A stretch of DNA of 64,000 bases. It comes from RGIG4608 sp045651165 (lineage in GTDB: Bacteria; Bacillota; Clostridia; Oscillospirales; CAG-272). Both the position numbers and the translations under genes were made by a program. Every line of letters starts with the position of its first letter. Within the stretch, counting starts at the first letter, position 1. The notes beneath the pieces are model-generated. The model made no database searches, was not told the origin of the DNA, and saw nothing but the letters and a program-made list of their open reading frames with translations. The DNA is taken from assembly GCA_045651165.1 (NCBI GenBank), contig JAZRRX010000049.1, forward strand, positions 27,347-91,346. Reading direction: 5' to 3'. Of the stretch, positions 1-9,495 are shown piece after piece.

Positions 1-2
1 TT

Positions 3-2828
3 TTTGCCTATGAAAAAGAATTTTTGGCAAAGTTGTTTGAGTTATTAAAGCAAAAAAACTATACTCTTGCTCGCGAGCATTCACTTTCTTTCAACAAACA
101 ACGACTTGGCACACTTAAAAAGGAATTTCATACTGAAGAAATCATCTCTGCTAAGGCATTGAGAGATGAAGAAACTGCATTTATCAAATCAATAAATGAA
201 AAATACTTTTCATTTGATGAGCAGGATATCAAAGAAACAATGCATAAAACCGCAGATATTTTGCATTCACTTTATTCAGTTCTCACCGAATTTGAAAAAG
301 AAGTGTTACAAGAAAAAATTAAGCGCAAAGCATTCGATTTTGATGATATAAGACGATTTGCCTATCAATTATTGACGGATGATTGTGGCGAGCCAAGTGA
401 TATTGCACTTGCATATCGTGAACAATTTGACGAGATTTACATTGATGAATATCAAGACGTTGATGCGATGCAAGATAGAATTTTTACACTCATTTCAAAA
501 CCCAACAATAGATTTATGGTTGGTGATATCAAGCAGAGTATCTATAGTTTCCGTGGAGCAGATACTGACGTTTTTGCAAGTTACAAAAAAAGTTTTCCTC
601 ATCTTGACGATGCGCAAAATTCAGATAGCGCACTAATATTCATGTCCAACAACTTCCGTTGTGATGAAAATGTTATTAAGTTTACTAATAAAATATTTTC
701 ATTTCTTTTTGGACACTGTGGTGAGAGCATTGAATATACGCCCGATGATGATTTAATTTTCTCAAAGGTTGAGGAGGGACGCTCTCTGCCCTCTCCTAAA
801 GTAAACGTTACTGTAATCACTGCAGACGAATCGGCAAAAGAAGACGAAGATAACGAAGATGACGAAAAAAATGATATTAATCCCGAGGCAATTTGGATTG
901 CCAATGAGATACAACGCCTTATCAAATATGAATATAAGGCGGACGGCACAAAAATTGAGCCACGCGATATAGCAATTCTAATGCGCTCAACAACACCTGC
1001 AGGTGATATTACACGCGCTCTTGGGGTGCTCAATATTCCCTGCTCGGATAACTCAAAATATGACCTTTTTGAAACTCCCGATGTACTTTTGGTTCTTTCT
1101 TTGCTTTCAAGCATTGACAATCCTCACAGAGATATTCCCCTTGCGGCTACATTATACTCACCCATTTTTGCATATACGATGGACGAGCTTATCACCATCA
1201 GAAGTAGCGCAGAGTCCAAAATGTCATTGTTTGAGGCATTGAGAGATTATAATGGTGATATCCAAGATATAACCTCAAAAAATCATTATTTTATAGACAA
1301 ACTCACCACATATCGTTCACTTGCCACATCAATGCCGATAGATAAACTCTTAAATCATATCTATCGCGACCTTTCAATAATGTCTTTGGACGGAGTTAAT
1401 CCACAAAACCTCACTCGTCTTTATGAAATGGCAAGAAGATTTGAGTCGGGCTCGTTTAAGGGCTTAAATAACTTTATTTCATATATCAATGAATTGATTG
1501 AAAATAAAAAAGTGCCCTCTCTCACTTATGAAGATGCAGACACCAATGCTGTGCAGATGATAACAGCGCACAAATCAAAGGGTCTTGAATTCCCGGTTTG
1601 TTTTATTTGTAATACTCAAAGTGCTTTCAGTATGGAGGATACGAAACCAAATCTTCTCTATCATTCGCGCGCAGGAATTGGCTTAAAACTTGCTTATGAG
1701 GGCGGAATGGCTCGACTTAATACTCCCATGCGCGAGGCAGTAGCTCTTGAAATTGCAAATGCGCAAACTGAAGAAGAAATGAGAATTCTCTACGTTGCCC
1801 TAACTCGTGCAAGAGAGCGCCTTTATATCACCGCGCACACTCGCTCACGACTTGAAAAGCTTGACGAAAATTCATCTCTTGCCTCAACCTTTGCAAGTGA
1901 TTTTAAGCTCAAAAAGTGCAAAAATTGGCTTTCAATGATACTTGCAGCTATATATCCTCTTGGGGACGGAGATAGCTTTACATTCACGGCTCTTGAAAAG
2001 GACGGTGTTAGCATTAACTGTGCATCTTATGTCGAAGATGATGCCGAAAATATCTCTGACGAAATTATCACCGATAAGCAAATAGAAATCATCAAAGAGA
2101 GATTGGACTTTGTTTATCCTCACTCACATCTTAATAAGCTCCCGGCAAAGTTATCAGTTTCAAAATTGACGCCAACAGTTCTTGATGATATAGACGACGA
2201 TGCGGCAACGCTTGAAAGTTTTGATGAGGTAAAAATCCTTGAAATTGAAGAATTTTTTGAAAGCAAATCAAAGATAACAAGCGCAGATAAAGGTACTGCA
2301 ACTCACTTGTTCTTGCAGTTCTGCGATTTCAATAATGCAGAAAAAAATGGAGCAAAAGCAGAGCTTTCACGCCTTGTGGATAAGAAATTTATTGCTCAAC
2401 AGGTTGCAGAATTGATTAACTTGAAGCAAATTGAAAAGTTCTTTGAAAGTGAGTTCTATAAGATTCTCAAAAACGCGAAAAAAACGTATCGAGAACAGAG
2501 ATTTAATATTTTGCTCCCTGCATCTCATTTCACTCAAAATGAGGAATTTAAAAATGAGATTGTTGAAGAAGAAATTCTTGTTCAAGGTGTTATCGACCTG
2601 TTCTTTGAGGACGAAAACAGCAATATAATTCTTTGCGATTATAAGACCGATTATCTTACTCCCGAAGAATTAAAGGACGAAGCTCTTGTCATTCAAAAAA
2701 TGAAAGAGCGCCACGGGAAACAGCTTGAATACTATGCTATGGCTATCGAAAGATTTCTTGGAAAAGCACCTGACAGTATTCTTATCTATTCGCTTCCCTA
2801 CGGCGAAGCAGTGGAGATACCTATATAA
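3..2828 (+). CDS. addA: AddA helicase/nuclease, 5'-truncated by the window edge
   Basis: AddA is the large subunit of the AddAB helicase-nuclease that processes double-strand breaks for RecA-dependent repair. The frame is open from the first bases, so the N-terminal part, including Walker A, lies outside the window. About 941 residues are visible against roughly 1200 for the family. Visible SF1 helicase motifs, in order, are DEYQD (Walker B), VGDIKQSIYSFRGAD, SNNFR, ITAHKSKGLEFPV and EMRILYVALTRARERLYI. The C-terminal RecB-type nuclease domain has GTATHLFLQF, then LCDYKTD with the catalytic Asp and Lys, then QLEYYAMAI. It converges on typA through a shared terminator. The assignment rests on the motif order; addB would be expected just upstream, outside the window. 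Confidence 0.95.
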   Translation, partial: FAYEKEFLAKLFELLKQKNYTLAREHSLSFNKQRLGTLKKEFHTEEIISAKALRDEETAFIKSINEKYFSFDEQDIKETMHKTADILHSLYSVLTEFEKEVLQEKIKRKAFDFDDIRRFAYQLLTDDCGEPSDIALAYREQFDEIYIDEYQDVDAMQDRIFTLISKPNNRFMVGDIKQSIYSFRGADTDVFASYKKSFPHLDDAQNSDSALIFMSNNFRCDENVIKFTNKIFSFLFGHCGESIEYTPDDDLIFSKVEEGRSLPSPKVNVTVITADESAKEDEDNEDDEKNDINPEAIWIANEIQRLIKYEYKADGTKIEPRDIAILMRSTTPAGDITRALGVLNIPCSDNSKYDLFETPDVLLVLSLLSSIDNPHRDIPLAATLYSPIFAYTMDELITIRSSAESKMSLFEALRDYNGDIQDITSKNHYFIDKLTTYRSLATSMPIDKLLNHIYRDLSIMSLDGVNPQNLTRLYEMARRFESGSFKGLNNFISYINELIENKKVPSLTYEDADTNAVQMITAHKSKGLEFPVCFICNTQSAFSMEDTKPNLLYHSRAGIGLKLAYEGGMARLNTPMREAVALEIANAQTEEEMRILYVALTRARERLYITAHTRSRLEKLDENSSLASTFASDFKLKKCKNWLSMILAAIYPLGDGDSFTFTALEKDGVSINCASYVEDDAENISDEIITDKQIEIIKERLDFVYPHSHLNKLPAKLSVSKLTPTVLDDIDDDAATLESFDEVKILEIEEFFESKSKITSADKGTATHLFLQFCDFNNAEKNGAKAELSRLVDKKFIAQQVAELINLKQIEKFFESEFYKILKNAKKTYREQRFNILLPASHFTQNEEFKNEIVEEEILVQGVIDLFFEDENSNIILCDYKTDYLTPEELKDEALVIQKMKERHGKQLEYYAMAIERFLGKAPDSILIYSLPYGEAVEIPI

Positions 2829-2829
2829 C

Positions 2830-2856
2830 AAAAAGCACGGCAATGCCGTGCTTTTT
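2830..2856. terminator. Bidirectional terminator between addA and typA
   Basis: A 13-bp perfect inverted repeat, AAAAAGCACGGCA and its complement, surrounds a single-base centre. It has an A-tract on one side and a T-tract on the other, so it can terminate both convergent genes. Confidence 0.9.
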
Positions 2857-2859
2857 CTA

Positions 2860-4701
2860 TTATTTAATATCAATAATTCCGCGTCTTGCTCTCATCTGTG
2901 CCTTCATACGAAGCTCTGTATTGAGAATCTTTTTGCGAAGTCTAATTGATTTAGGTGTTACCTCGATAAGCTCATCGTCATTAATATACTCAATTGCTTC
3001 TTCAAGTGAGAAAATCTGAGGAGGAGTCAAAAGGAGCTTTTCGTCTGCACCTGTTGAACGAATTGCAGTGAGATGCTTTTCTTTACAGGGGTTAACTGCA
3101 ATATCATCATTCTTGGGATTTTCACCGATAATCATACCCTCATAAACCTTGGTTTGAGGTCCAACGAAAAGTCGTCCTCTTTCCTGTGTATTGAAAAGAC
3201 CGTATCTTGTTGTTTCACCGTTTTCAGAAGCGATAAGACAACCTGTAAATCTCATTGTAACCTCACCCTTGTATGGCTGATAGCCGTCAAAGAGTGTATT
3301 GATAAGACCTTCGCCACGTGTGTCGGTCAAAAATTCGGAGCGATATCCGAAAAGACAACGTGAAGGAATTGAATATTCAACTCTCATTCTGTTTCCAAGA
3401 GGAAGCATCTCAATAAGGTCGCCCTTACGTCTGCCGAGTTTCTCAATTACCGATCCAACATAATCTGTTGGCACGTCAAGAGTTACTCTTTCCATCGGCT
3501 CACACTTTACGCCGTCAATCTCTTTATAAAGAACTCTGGGGTTGGAGCACATAAGCTCAAAGCCCTCACGTCTCATATTTTCAATAAGTATTGAAAGGTG
3601 CATTTCACCTCTACCCGCAACCTTAAAGGAGTCGGTTGTATCACCGTCGCTAACGCGCAAGGATACGTCTTTAAGAAGCTCGCGGTAAAGACGGTCGCGA
3701 ATCTGACGAGATGTAACGAATTTACCTTCTTGACCTGCAAGTGGGCTATCGTTAACAGCAAATGTCATTTCCATTGTAGGTTCACTAACCTTAACAAATT
3801 CAAGTGGCTCGATGCAAGTTGTTGACGTGATTGTATCACCGATTGTGATATTCTCGGCTCCAGAGAAGCAAACAATGTCGCCGATTTTTGCGTTTTCTAC
3901 CTGAACTCTGCCAAGACCGTTTATTTGATAAAGAGAAACGATTTTCGCTCTCTTGGGTGCTGCTTTAGAGTGGAAGTTAGAAATCATAACCTCCTGACCT
4001 TGTTTGATTGTACCACGTTCAACACGACCAATACCAATACGTCCTACGAAATCGTTATAGTCGATTGATGAGATAAGCAACTGAAGGTCGCCTTCATCAT
4101 CACCCTCGGGCGCAGGAATATAATCAAGAATTTTATTAAACAAGGGTTTAAGGTCAGTTCCCTGCACGTCCATATCCTCACTTGCAGTACCTGCTCTACC
4201 TGAACAGAAAAGCATAGGACTATCAAGCTGCTCGTCATTTGCACCAAGGTCTATAAGAAGTTCAAGAACCTCGTCAATAACCTCTGAAATACGTGCATCG
4301 GGCTTGTCTATTTTATTAACAACAACGATTACTCTATGATTAAGTTCAAGCGCTCTCTGCAAAACGAAACGAGTCTGGGGCATAGGTCCCTCTGCTGCAT
4401 CAACAAGCAAAATAACGCCATTTACCATTTTAAGAATACGCTCAACCTCACCACCGAAGTCAGCGTGTCCAGGAGTGTCAATAATGTTTATCTTTACGCC
4501 ATTATAACTAACCGCAGTATTCTTTGCAAGAATTGTAATGCCTCTTTCACGCTCAAGATCGTTTGAGTCCATTACTCTCTCTTCAGTTGCCTGATTTTCA
4601 CGGTAGATACCCCCCTGCTTCAAAAGTTGGTCAACAAGCGTTGTTTTACCATGGTCAACGTGCGCGATAATAGCTATATTTCTTAAATCTTCTCTTACCA
4701 C
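2860..4701 (-). CDS. typA: Translational GTPase TypA/BipA
   Basis: TypA (BipA) is a ribosome-binding GTPase of the EF-G superfamily, involved in 50S assembly and stress or low-temperature growth. The 613-residue length is normal for the family. G-domain motifs are clear: G1 AHVDHGKT, switch-II DTPGHADF and G4 NKIDKPDAR near the N-terminus. EF-G-like domains III and V and the TypA-specific C-terminal domain follow, ending in a basic tail. The start codon is GTG, seven bases after GGAGG. It is monocistronic, and its 3' end shares a terminator with addA. Confidence 0.97.
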   Translation of the reverse strand: MVREDLRNIAIIAHVDHGKTTLVDQLLKQGGIYRENQATEERVMDSNDLERERGITILAKNTAVSYNGVKINIIDTPGHADFGGEVERILKMVNGVILLVDAAEGPMPQTRFVLQRALELNHRVIVVVNKIDKPDARISEVIDEVLELLIDLGANDEQLDSPMLFCSGRAGTASEDMDVQGTDLKPLFNKILDYIPAPEGDDEGDLQLLISSIDYNDFVGRIGIGRVERGTIKQGQEVMISNFHSKAAPKRAKIVSLYQINGLGRVQVENAKIGDIVCFSGAENITIGDTITSTTCIEPLEFVKVSEPTMEMTFAVNDSPLAGQEGKFVTSRQIRDRLYRELLKDVSLRVSDGDTTDSFKVAGRGEMHLSILIENMRREGFELMCSNPRVLYKEIDGVKCEPMERVTLDVPTDYVGSVIEKLGRRKGDLIEMLPLGNRMRVEYSIPSRCLFGYRSEFLTDTRGEGLINTLFDGYQPYKGEVTMRFTGCLIASENGETTRYGLFNTQERGRLFVGPQTKVYEGMIIGENPKNDDIAVNPCKEKHLTAIRSTGADEKLLLTPPQIFSLEEAIEYINDDELIEVTPKSIRLRKKILNTELRMKAQMRARRGIIDIK

Positions 4702-4834
4702 TTTGTGCCTCCATATAATAATAAAAAGTTAACCAATATATTATAACATTTTTTTCTTCAATAATATATAGTTATTTTTACGGAATTTTTGCTTTTTTTA
4801 GATGTTTTTTTGTATTATATGACAAAAAATTAAT

Positions 4835-4863
4835 TTGACATATTGTTCATAATATGGTATAAT
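4835..4863 (+). promoter_or_regulatory. Sigma-A promoter for the HAD/PAP2 operon
   Basis: TTGACA and TATAAT are separated by exactly 17 bases, about 35 bases upstream of the start codon of the HAD phosphatase gene. Both hexamers match the consensus fully. Confidence 0.85.
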
Positions 4864-4896
4864 TATAATTAGATAAATACTTTTGAAAGGATTTTT

Positions 4897-5559
4897 ATGA
4901 GATCTTATATCAAAGCATTGATTTTTGATTTGGATGGAACTCTTGCGGATACAATTCCCGCTATAGCAGAAGCGGTTAATATGACATTAGAGCAACTTTC
5001 CCTCCCCACACTCACAACTGAAGAAATAAGAACCCATATCGGACAAGGTCCGCGCCACTTGATTGCGGAATCCCTGCCAAAGGAAGCAAGATTATCCGAT
5101 GATGGTCTTGTTGATAAAGCACTTGAAATTTATAACGAAATGTATTCAAAAACCTATATGAATACTACATCCCTTTATGACGGAATGGACGAAGCAATAT
5201 TAATGCTTTCAAAGTATTATAAAATTGCCGTGCTTTCAAATAAGCAAGATGAATATGTAAAAAATCTTGTTAGTCAGCTCTTGCCTGAGGGTATATGCGA
5301 AATTGCTCGTGGCACAGTTGGGGGCATTCCTGCAAAACCCGATCCTAAGGTAGCACTTGAAGTGGTTGAGGCTCTTGGCGTTTCTCACTACGAATGTATG
5401 CTCATAGGAGATAGCGATATTGATTTGTTAACCGCAAAAAATGCAGAGATGGATTGTCTCTCCGTTTCCTGGGGATATGTTTCAAAGGCAAAGCTTATTA
5501 TGACCGGTGCAGAAGAGATTATTACCTCCCCCTCTGAGCTCATAGATTTTTTTAAATAA
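4897..5559 (+). CDS. HAD-family phosphatase, phosphoglycolate-phosphatase-like
   Basis: This is a cytoplasmic HAD hydrolase of 220 residues. The nucleophile motif FDLDGTLADT is at residues ~10-19, motif II is LSNK, the motif III lysine is in AKPDPK, and motif IV is GDSDIDLLTA. The alpha-helical cap after motif I places it in the Gph/PgpB-like subfamily, which includes phosphoglycolate phosphatases and pyrophosphatases. The substrate cannot be decided from sequence. A strong promoter and GAAAGGA precede it. The next gene, a PAP2 phosphatase, starts 11 bases after its stop, so the two are co-transcribed. Confidence 0.85.
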   Translation: MRSYIKALIFDLDGTLADTIPAIAEAVNMTLEQLSLPTLTTEEIRTHIGQGPRHLIAESLPKEARLSDDGLVDKALEIYNEMYSKTYMNTTSLYDGMDEAILMLSKYYKIAVLSNKQDEYVKNLVSQLLPEGICEIARGTVGGIPAKPDPKVALEVVEALGVSHYECMLIGDSDIDLLTAKNAEMDCLSVSWGYVSKAKLIMTGAEEIITSPSELIDFFK

Positions 5560-5570
5560 GGAGATTTATA

Positions 5571-6215
5571 ATGATAAAAATTAATTCAAAACGCAATCTT
5601 TTGTTGACAATTTTAGCGTCAATTTGTGCAATTTTATTTGGTCTTCTACTTTGGAAATTCGACTTTCAAATACTATTTTTCATCAAAGACCACATACGCT
5701 GTGACTTTTTAAATGTAGTAGTGCCATTTTACACCACACTTGGTGATGACGGCATAATTTGGATTATTATGGGCTTGATTTTGCTTGTTCCTAAAAAAAC
5801 AAGAAAATGTGGAATTATGGTTCTTGCAACCTTACTTGTAATGCTTGTTGTGAACAATATTGTTCTTAAAAACTTAATTGCTAGAGCTCGTCCGTATGCT
5901 ACATATCCTGAACTTGTTAGTGATCTTGCAGATATCATTCACATTCCAAAATCTTATTCATTCCCCTCGGGACATACAGTTTCAGCTATGGCAGTAGCTT
6001 TCACCGTTTTATCTCAACATAAAAAGCTTGGTATAGTTACTGTTATCCTTGCATTTTTGATGGGTCTTTCCCGTCTTTATGTTGGTGTGCACTTCCCGAC
6101 TGATGTTTACGGTGGAATCATTGTTGCTGCGCTTATTTCACTTAGTGTTATAGTTGCAGAAAAGAAGCTTTCCCCAATAATCGCAAGCAAAATTGCAAAA
6201 ATGCGCACAAAATAA
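5571..6215 (+). CDS. PAP2-family membrane phosphatase (possible undecaprenyl-diphosphatase)
   Basis: This integral membrane protein of 214 residues belongs to the type 2 phosphatidic acid phosphatase family. The three signature motifs are present: KNLIARARP (C1), SFPSGHT (C2) and SRLYVGVHFPTD (C3, with the catalytic His and Asp). At least five hydrophobic segments surround them. Family members dephosphorylate undecaprenyl diphosphate or phosphatidylglycerol phosphate at the outer membrane face, and the exact substrate is not determinable here. AAGGAG precedes the ATG by seven bases. It is the second gene of a two-gene operon. Confidence 0.88.
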   Translation: MIKINSKRNLLLTILASICAILFGLLLWKFDFQILFFIKDHIRCDFLNVVVPFYTTLGDDGIIWIIMGLILLVPKKTRKCGIMVLATLLVMLVVNNIVLKNLIARARPYATYPELVSDLADIIHIPKSYSFPSGHTVSAMAVAFTVLSQHKKLGIVTVILAFLMGLSRLYVGVHFPTDVYGGIIVAALISLSVIVAEKKLSPIIASKIAKMRTK

Positions 6216-6223
6216 TACATATA

Positions 6224-6252
6224 AAAAATCCTGACCGATGGTCAGGATTTTT
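6224..6252. terminator. Bidirectional terminator
   Basis: A 13-bp perfect stem (AAAAATCCTGACC with its complement) has a GAT loop and T/A tracts on both sides. It lies between the convergent PAP2 gene and the nucleotidase-kinase fusion gene. Confidence 0.9.
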
Positions 6253-6256
6253 CTTT

Positions 6257-7360
6257 TTAAAATAAAAGTTCAAGTATTTTATCAGTTGCGGCTTCAATAT
6301 CTCCTGTATTTTCAACAACGTAATCACATATTTCTTCATTTCGTCTTTCATCGTCAATTGAGATAATGCGATTAACCTTATCTTCGTTTGTGCTATTCTT
6401 ATCGAGAATTGATTTCAAAAGCTCACGTTTATCTCGTTTGATATAAACTGTTACAACATCTTTATAATGCGTTTTTAAAGACATAGCGCCACATATATCC
6501 ATAATAGCCAAAACTGTCTTTCCTTCGCAAATATGGGCGTCTACGTCGCTCTTTTTTGAGCCAAAGCCGTGTCCTGCATACATAGTGGACTGAAAAAGCT
6601 CATTATTATCAATCATTTTAAAAAATTCATTTTTATCAACATAACTGTACCAATCATTTTTGGTATTTGACGTGGGGTCAATAGTCGTATAACTCAAAAG
6701 CTTTTCAAATCTTGGCTCTTTTTCAAGTAATCTTTTAGCAATCTCACTCTTACCCGAGCCCGAAGGGCCAACTAAAGCAACAATGGAGGGATTCTTATAG
6801 TCATCTTTTACCATTGAATAACTGGTGCTGATTACCTCAACAAGCTTTAAAAACTCGTCATAGTTATTAACTGCAAGCATTCCTGTGGCACTCTGGTTCC
6901 AAGGACGGCGCATCAAAATTGGATATGCAGCATTGGATTTTATAACGTTATGCATACCATCATCGAAAAGGATATCAACATTCAGTTTGTCTTTTCGCGT
7001 TCCCATATAGATATTTTCGGGAGGAATTTCAGGAAATTCGCGCATAATTACTTCAGCGCGAATGCTCATAAACTGGGGATAAACAGACGTACAAATAAAT
7101 ACTTCTGTCATCTGTGAAAGCTTGCGAACAAATTCCTTTGCGCCCTCAATTACCGGTTGAGTTCTGAAGAATTCCTCAGTAAAAAATTCAAATATAACGT
7201 CTGCACGTGTTCCGAGTTTTCCCCAACGGTCAACCTCGTATATAGTAAGCGGAGGATCAAAATTATATTTTTCGTTTGCTAATTTTATAGCATATGGCAC
7301 ACATTCAAGCAAAACGTCATCCACATCAAGCGCGGTAGTCATTCTAAATCTTCTGCTCAT
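6257..7360 (-). CDS. Fusion protein: HAD 5'(3')-nucleotidase-like + guanylate-kinase-like
   Basis: This 367-residue protein has two distinct enzyme-like halves. Residues ~8-178 look like a HAD-superfamily 5'(3')-deoxyribonucleotidase: LDVDDVLLE carries the DxD nucleophile, CTSVYPQF fits motif II, and DKLNVDILFDDG fits motifs III and IV. Residues ~190-367 look like a P-loop NMP kinase of the guanylate kinase type: VALVGPSGSGKSE is the P-loop, then LLSYTT and later a Gmk-like lid and C-terminal region. Both motif sets look intact, so both activities may be present, namely hydrolysis and phosphorylation of nucleotide monophosphates. The second half could instead bind or regulate. The gene is last in a minus-strand cluster after a small membrane protein, 21 bases downstream of it. 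The function is inferred from domains only. Confidence 0.75.
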   Translation of the reverse strand: MSRRFRMTTALDVDDVLLECVPYAIKLANEKYNFDPPLTIYEVDRWGKLGTRADVIFEFFTEEFFRTQPVIEGAKEFVRKLSQMTEVFICTSVYPQFMSIRAEVIMREFPEIPPENIYMGTRKDKLNVDILFDDGMHNVIKSNAAYPILMRRPWNQSATGMLAVNNYDEFLKLVEVISTSYSMVKDDYKNPSIVALVGPSGSGKSEIAKRLLEKEPRFEKLLSYTTIDPTSNTKNDWYSYVDKNEFFKMIDNNELFQSTMYAGHGFGSKKSDVDAHICEGKTVLAIMDICGAMSLKTHYKDVVTVYIKRDKRELLKSILDKNSTNEDKVNRIISIDDERRNEEICDYVVENTGDIEAATDKILELLF

Positions 7361-7381
7361 ATTTGTACCTTACCTTTCTGA

Positions 7382-7621
7382 TTATTTTTCTTTCTTAGGA
7401 AAGCATATTAATGCAACGAGGAGTGATGCGAGTGACAAAAACAAAAAATGCACGCCAAGTTGTCCTATAAGGTCCGCAACGAAAGGCTTACCTGCTTCCT
7501 CATGAAATACGAATGTAAATCCTTCATCTGTTACAAAATGAAAGAAATAATAGTTAAATCCGAATATTAAAGCGGAAATAATAGCTGATATTCCCGACAA
7601 TCTAAGTAGTTTCTTTCCCAT
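7382..7621 (-). CDS. Small two-helix membrane protein, function unknown
   Basis: I do not recognise this 79-residue protein. It has two hydrophobic segments, at residues ~8-27 and ~50-72, separated by an acidic/aromatic loop, and ends in a basic KKEK tail. The ribosome binding site AAAGGA lies before the ATG. It has its own promoter and is followed 21 bases later by the nucleotidase/kinase fusion, so the two are probably co-transcribed. The composition is that of a genuine small integral membrane protein. Confidence 0.65.
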   Translation of the reverse strand: MGKKLLRLSGISAIISALIFGFNYYFFHFVTDEGFTFVFHEEAGKPFVADLIGQLGVHFLFLSLASLLVALICFPKKEK

Positions 7622-7648
7622 ATCAATATCCTTTATCTTTTTTTGTTT

Positions 7649-7677
7649 ATTATATCACACAAAACGGGAAAATACAA
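7649..7677 (-). promoter_or_regulatory. Promoter for the membrane protein/nucleotidase-kinase unit
   Basis: On the minus strand, TTGTAT and TATAAT are spaced by 17 bases, about 30 bases upstream of the 79-residue gene. The -35 end lies inside the terminator hairpin of the preceding gene. Confidence 0.6.
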
Positions 7678-7693
7678 GCGCATTTTCCCGTTT
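7662..7693 (-). terminator. Terminator of the PL1 lipoprotein gene
   Basis: An 11-bp perfect stem, AAACGGGAAAA with its complement, has a 10-base loop and lies just past the stop codon of the lipoprotein gene. The T-tract on the minus strand is short, so termination may be partial. Confidence 0.65.
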
Positions 7694-7706
7694 CTAATTA
7701 ATTTTA

Positions 7707-9494
7707 CTATTCTGTTACTAATAATTCAAAATTGCCTGCACCAGCGTATTTTGTAACAAATTCGGGAACATCCTCTGCACCAAGCATAATGCTAACATCT
7801 GTCTTTTTATTTACGTTATCGTAATAGAAAAGATCACTATTAGTATCAAAATTTATAAGATTAGTTGAACTGTTGGGCTTGCAAGTACCATTGATTGTCT
7901 TTGTTCTATCTGTAACAATGGTTGCACCGCTATTACTTGACGAAATGAATTTATCACCAAATGATTTTGCATAGCTTGAATCAAGAATGAACGGTCTGCT
8001 TGATGATTTAAAATAGTTAGCTTCACTAAAGATATAGGAATTCACTCTCAAATCATGACAGTTACCACATTCCTCAAAATAGTTATTAAAGGAGTGAATA
8101 TTAACATTTCTACCGAGGGGCAAACGTGATTCAACTTTATAGAAATGATTATGATGCATAGTCATATTCATGCATGCCTCTTCGTCGCCACTTCCAAAGA
8201 GCATTGATTTCTTACTGTTGTTAAAAACATTATATGCAAGTGTAAGGTTTGATACATTATTGAAGTCTATAGAACCATCTCCTGCATACTTATCGCGTTC
8301 ACCTGAAATATCCCACGCGTTATAGCCACGGTTAAAAGTACAATTATGTACCCAATATCTGCTATAATTGGCAATATTCGATCTGCCATCACCTAAAAAG
8401 TTAAGGGCATCTTCGGGATAATCAGTAAAAGTGAGGTTTTTAATTTCAATATTATTGGATTTTTCAAAACCAATTCCGAATTGGAAGATTTCTGCGTCCT
8501 CTCCAACACCTTCAATAGTAACGTTCTTAACGCCACTCACTTCAAGCATATTGTAGTAGCAATCATCGTCATAAACACTCTTACCCTTAAGGTCGGGAAA
8601 ATCAGTTCCTTTGTATGTTGCGGGTTTACCTTTACCACTTTTCTTAATTCTCACATCACTAAGACCTTCGGGAGTAGTTTTATAAATATATGTACTGTTA
8701 CCACCATCGTTACCTTTTAATGTTACATTAAGATTAGCGAGGTTCTCACCGTATTCGGTTGAAAAAGTATTTACAAAGAAATCATCTGTTGCATTAGAAT
8801 TATCGTAAAGTCGGGGTTCAACGTTTTTGTAATTCCATTGGTTAGTTGTAATCTTGCCGATGATGCGAACAAGCATAGGCGTATCGGAATTGTATTGCGC
8901 CTGAAGAATATTTACAAGACCTGTGTATACTGTGCCGTTTATTTCGCAAGTAACAGTATTCTTATTTTCATTGGTAACGTAGATTACCTTTGTTCCCTCT
9001 TTGAGAGTACCATCGTTGTTATAAGCTCCTACGCCTTCGGTTGCGCCGAAATGAGCGTAACCCGATCTATCTTGGGCATAAACTTCAATACCTTCAAAAA
9101 TATGGTGTCCCTGATCCTCAGTTGTCTTGCCTTCAAATTCAACCTTAACGTCATATTTTCCTGCAGAAATACCAAGAATATATGCTTCGGTTGTTTCTTC
9201 GCCTTCAATAATAAGCTCATCGTCAAGCTTTGTATATTCACTATCAGTTGCTTTCTTATAGTAAATGCTGTAGGAATGGGAATTATCAAGAGTGAGAATA
9301 ATCATCTCGTTAAATCCCTCAACTGATTTACAGAAATCGGGCAAAACGTCCTCACTTGGGGGATTTTCACCTGTGCCGCCTGTTGTCACAGTGGTTGTAG
9401 TGGTAGTTGTTGTGGTTGTTTCTTCGGTATCAAAGCACGCGACAACGGACAACATAAGAGAAAAAACAAGCATCAATAAAACAATTTTCTTCAT
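7707..9494 (-). CDS. Surface lipoprotein with PL1 pectate-lyase-like beta-helix
   Basis: This 595-residue exported lipoprotein has a signal peptide ending in the lipobox LSVVAC (Cys20). A threonine-rich linker with ten consecutive Thr follows, then a fibronectin-like region (~50-130) and a right-handed beta-helix domain (~230-560). The helix contains VSNLTLAYNVFNNS, MHHNHFYKVESRLPLGR and NIHSFNNYFEE, which fit the polysaccharide lyase family 1 pattern, with Arg in the RLPLGR segment as the candidate catalytic base. It probably cleaves pectin-type polysaccharides at the cell surface. The ATG directly follows the stop of the preceding 77-residue gene (TGATATG), so translation is coupled. Substrate specificity is inferred only from the family. 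Confidence 0.85.
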   Translation of the reverse strand: MKKIVLLMLVFSLMLSVVACFDTEETTTTTTTTTTVTTGGTGENPPSEDVLPDFCKSVEGFNEMIILTLDNSHSYSIYYKKATDSEYTKLDDELIIEGEETTEAYILGISAGKYDVKVEFEGKTTEDQGHHIFEGIEVYAQDRSGYAHFGATEGVGAYNNDGTLKEGTKVIYVTNENKNTVTCEINGTVYTGLVNILQAQYNSDTPMLVRIIGKITTNQWNYKNVEPRLYDNSNATDDFFVNTFSTEYGENLANLNVTLKGNDGGNSTYIYKTTPEGLSDVRIKKSGKGKPATYKGTDFPDLKGKSVYDDDCYYNMLEVSGVKNVTIEGVGEDAEIFQFGIGFEKSNNIEIKNLTFTDYPEDALNFLGDGRSNIANYSRYWVHNCTFNRGYNAWDISGERDKYAGDGSIDFNNVSNLTLAYNVFNNSKKSMLFGSGDEEACMNMTMHHNHFYKVESRLPLGRNVNIHSFNNYFEECGNCHDLRVNSYIFSEANYFKSSSRPFILDSSYAKSFGDKFISSSNSGATIVTDRTKTINGTCKPNSSTNLINFDTNSDLFYYDNVNKKTDVSIMLGAEDVPEFVTKYAGAGNFELLVTE

Positions 9495-9495
9495 A

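Noticed and set aside
8838..9326. Plus-strand open frame across the PL1 lipoprotein gene
   Set aside because: It is antisense to a clear signal-peptide-bearing gene, with no start signals and an unconvincing composition.
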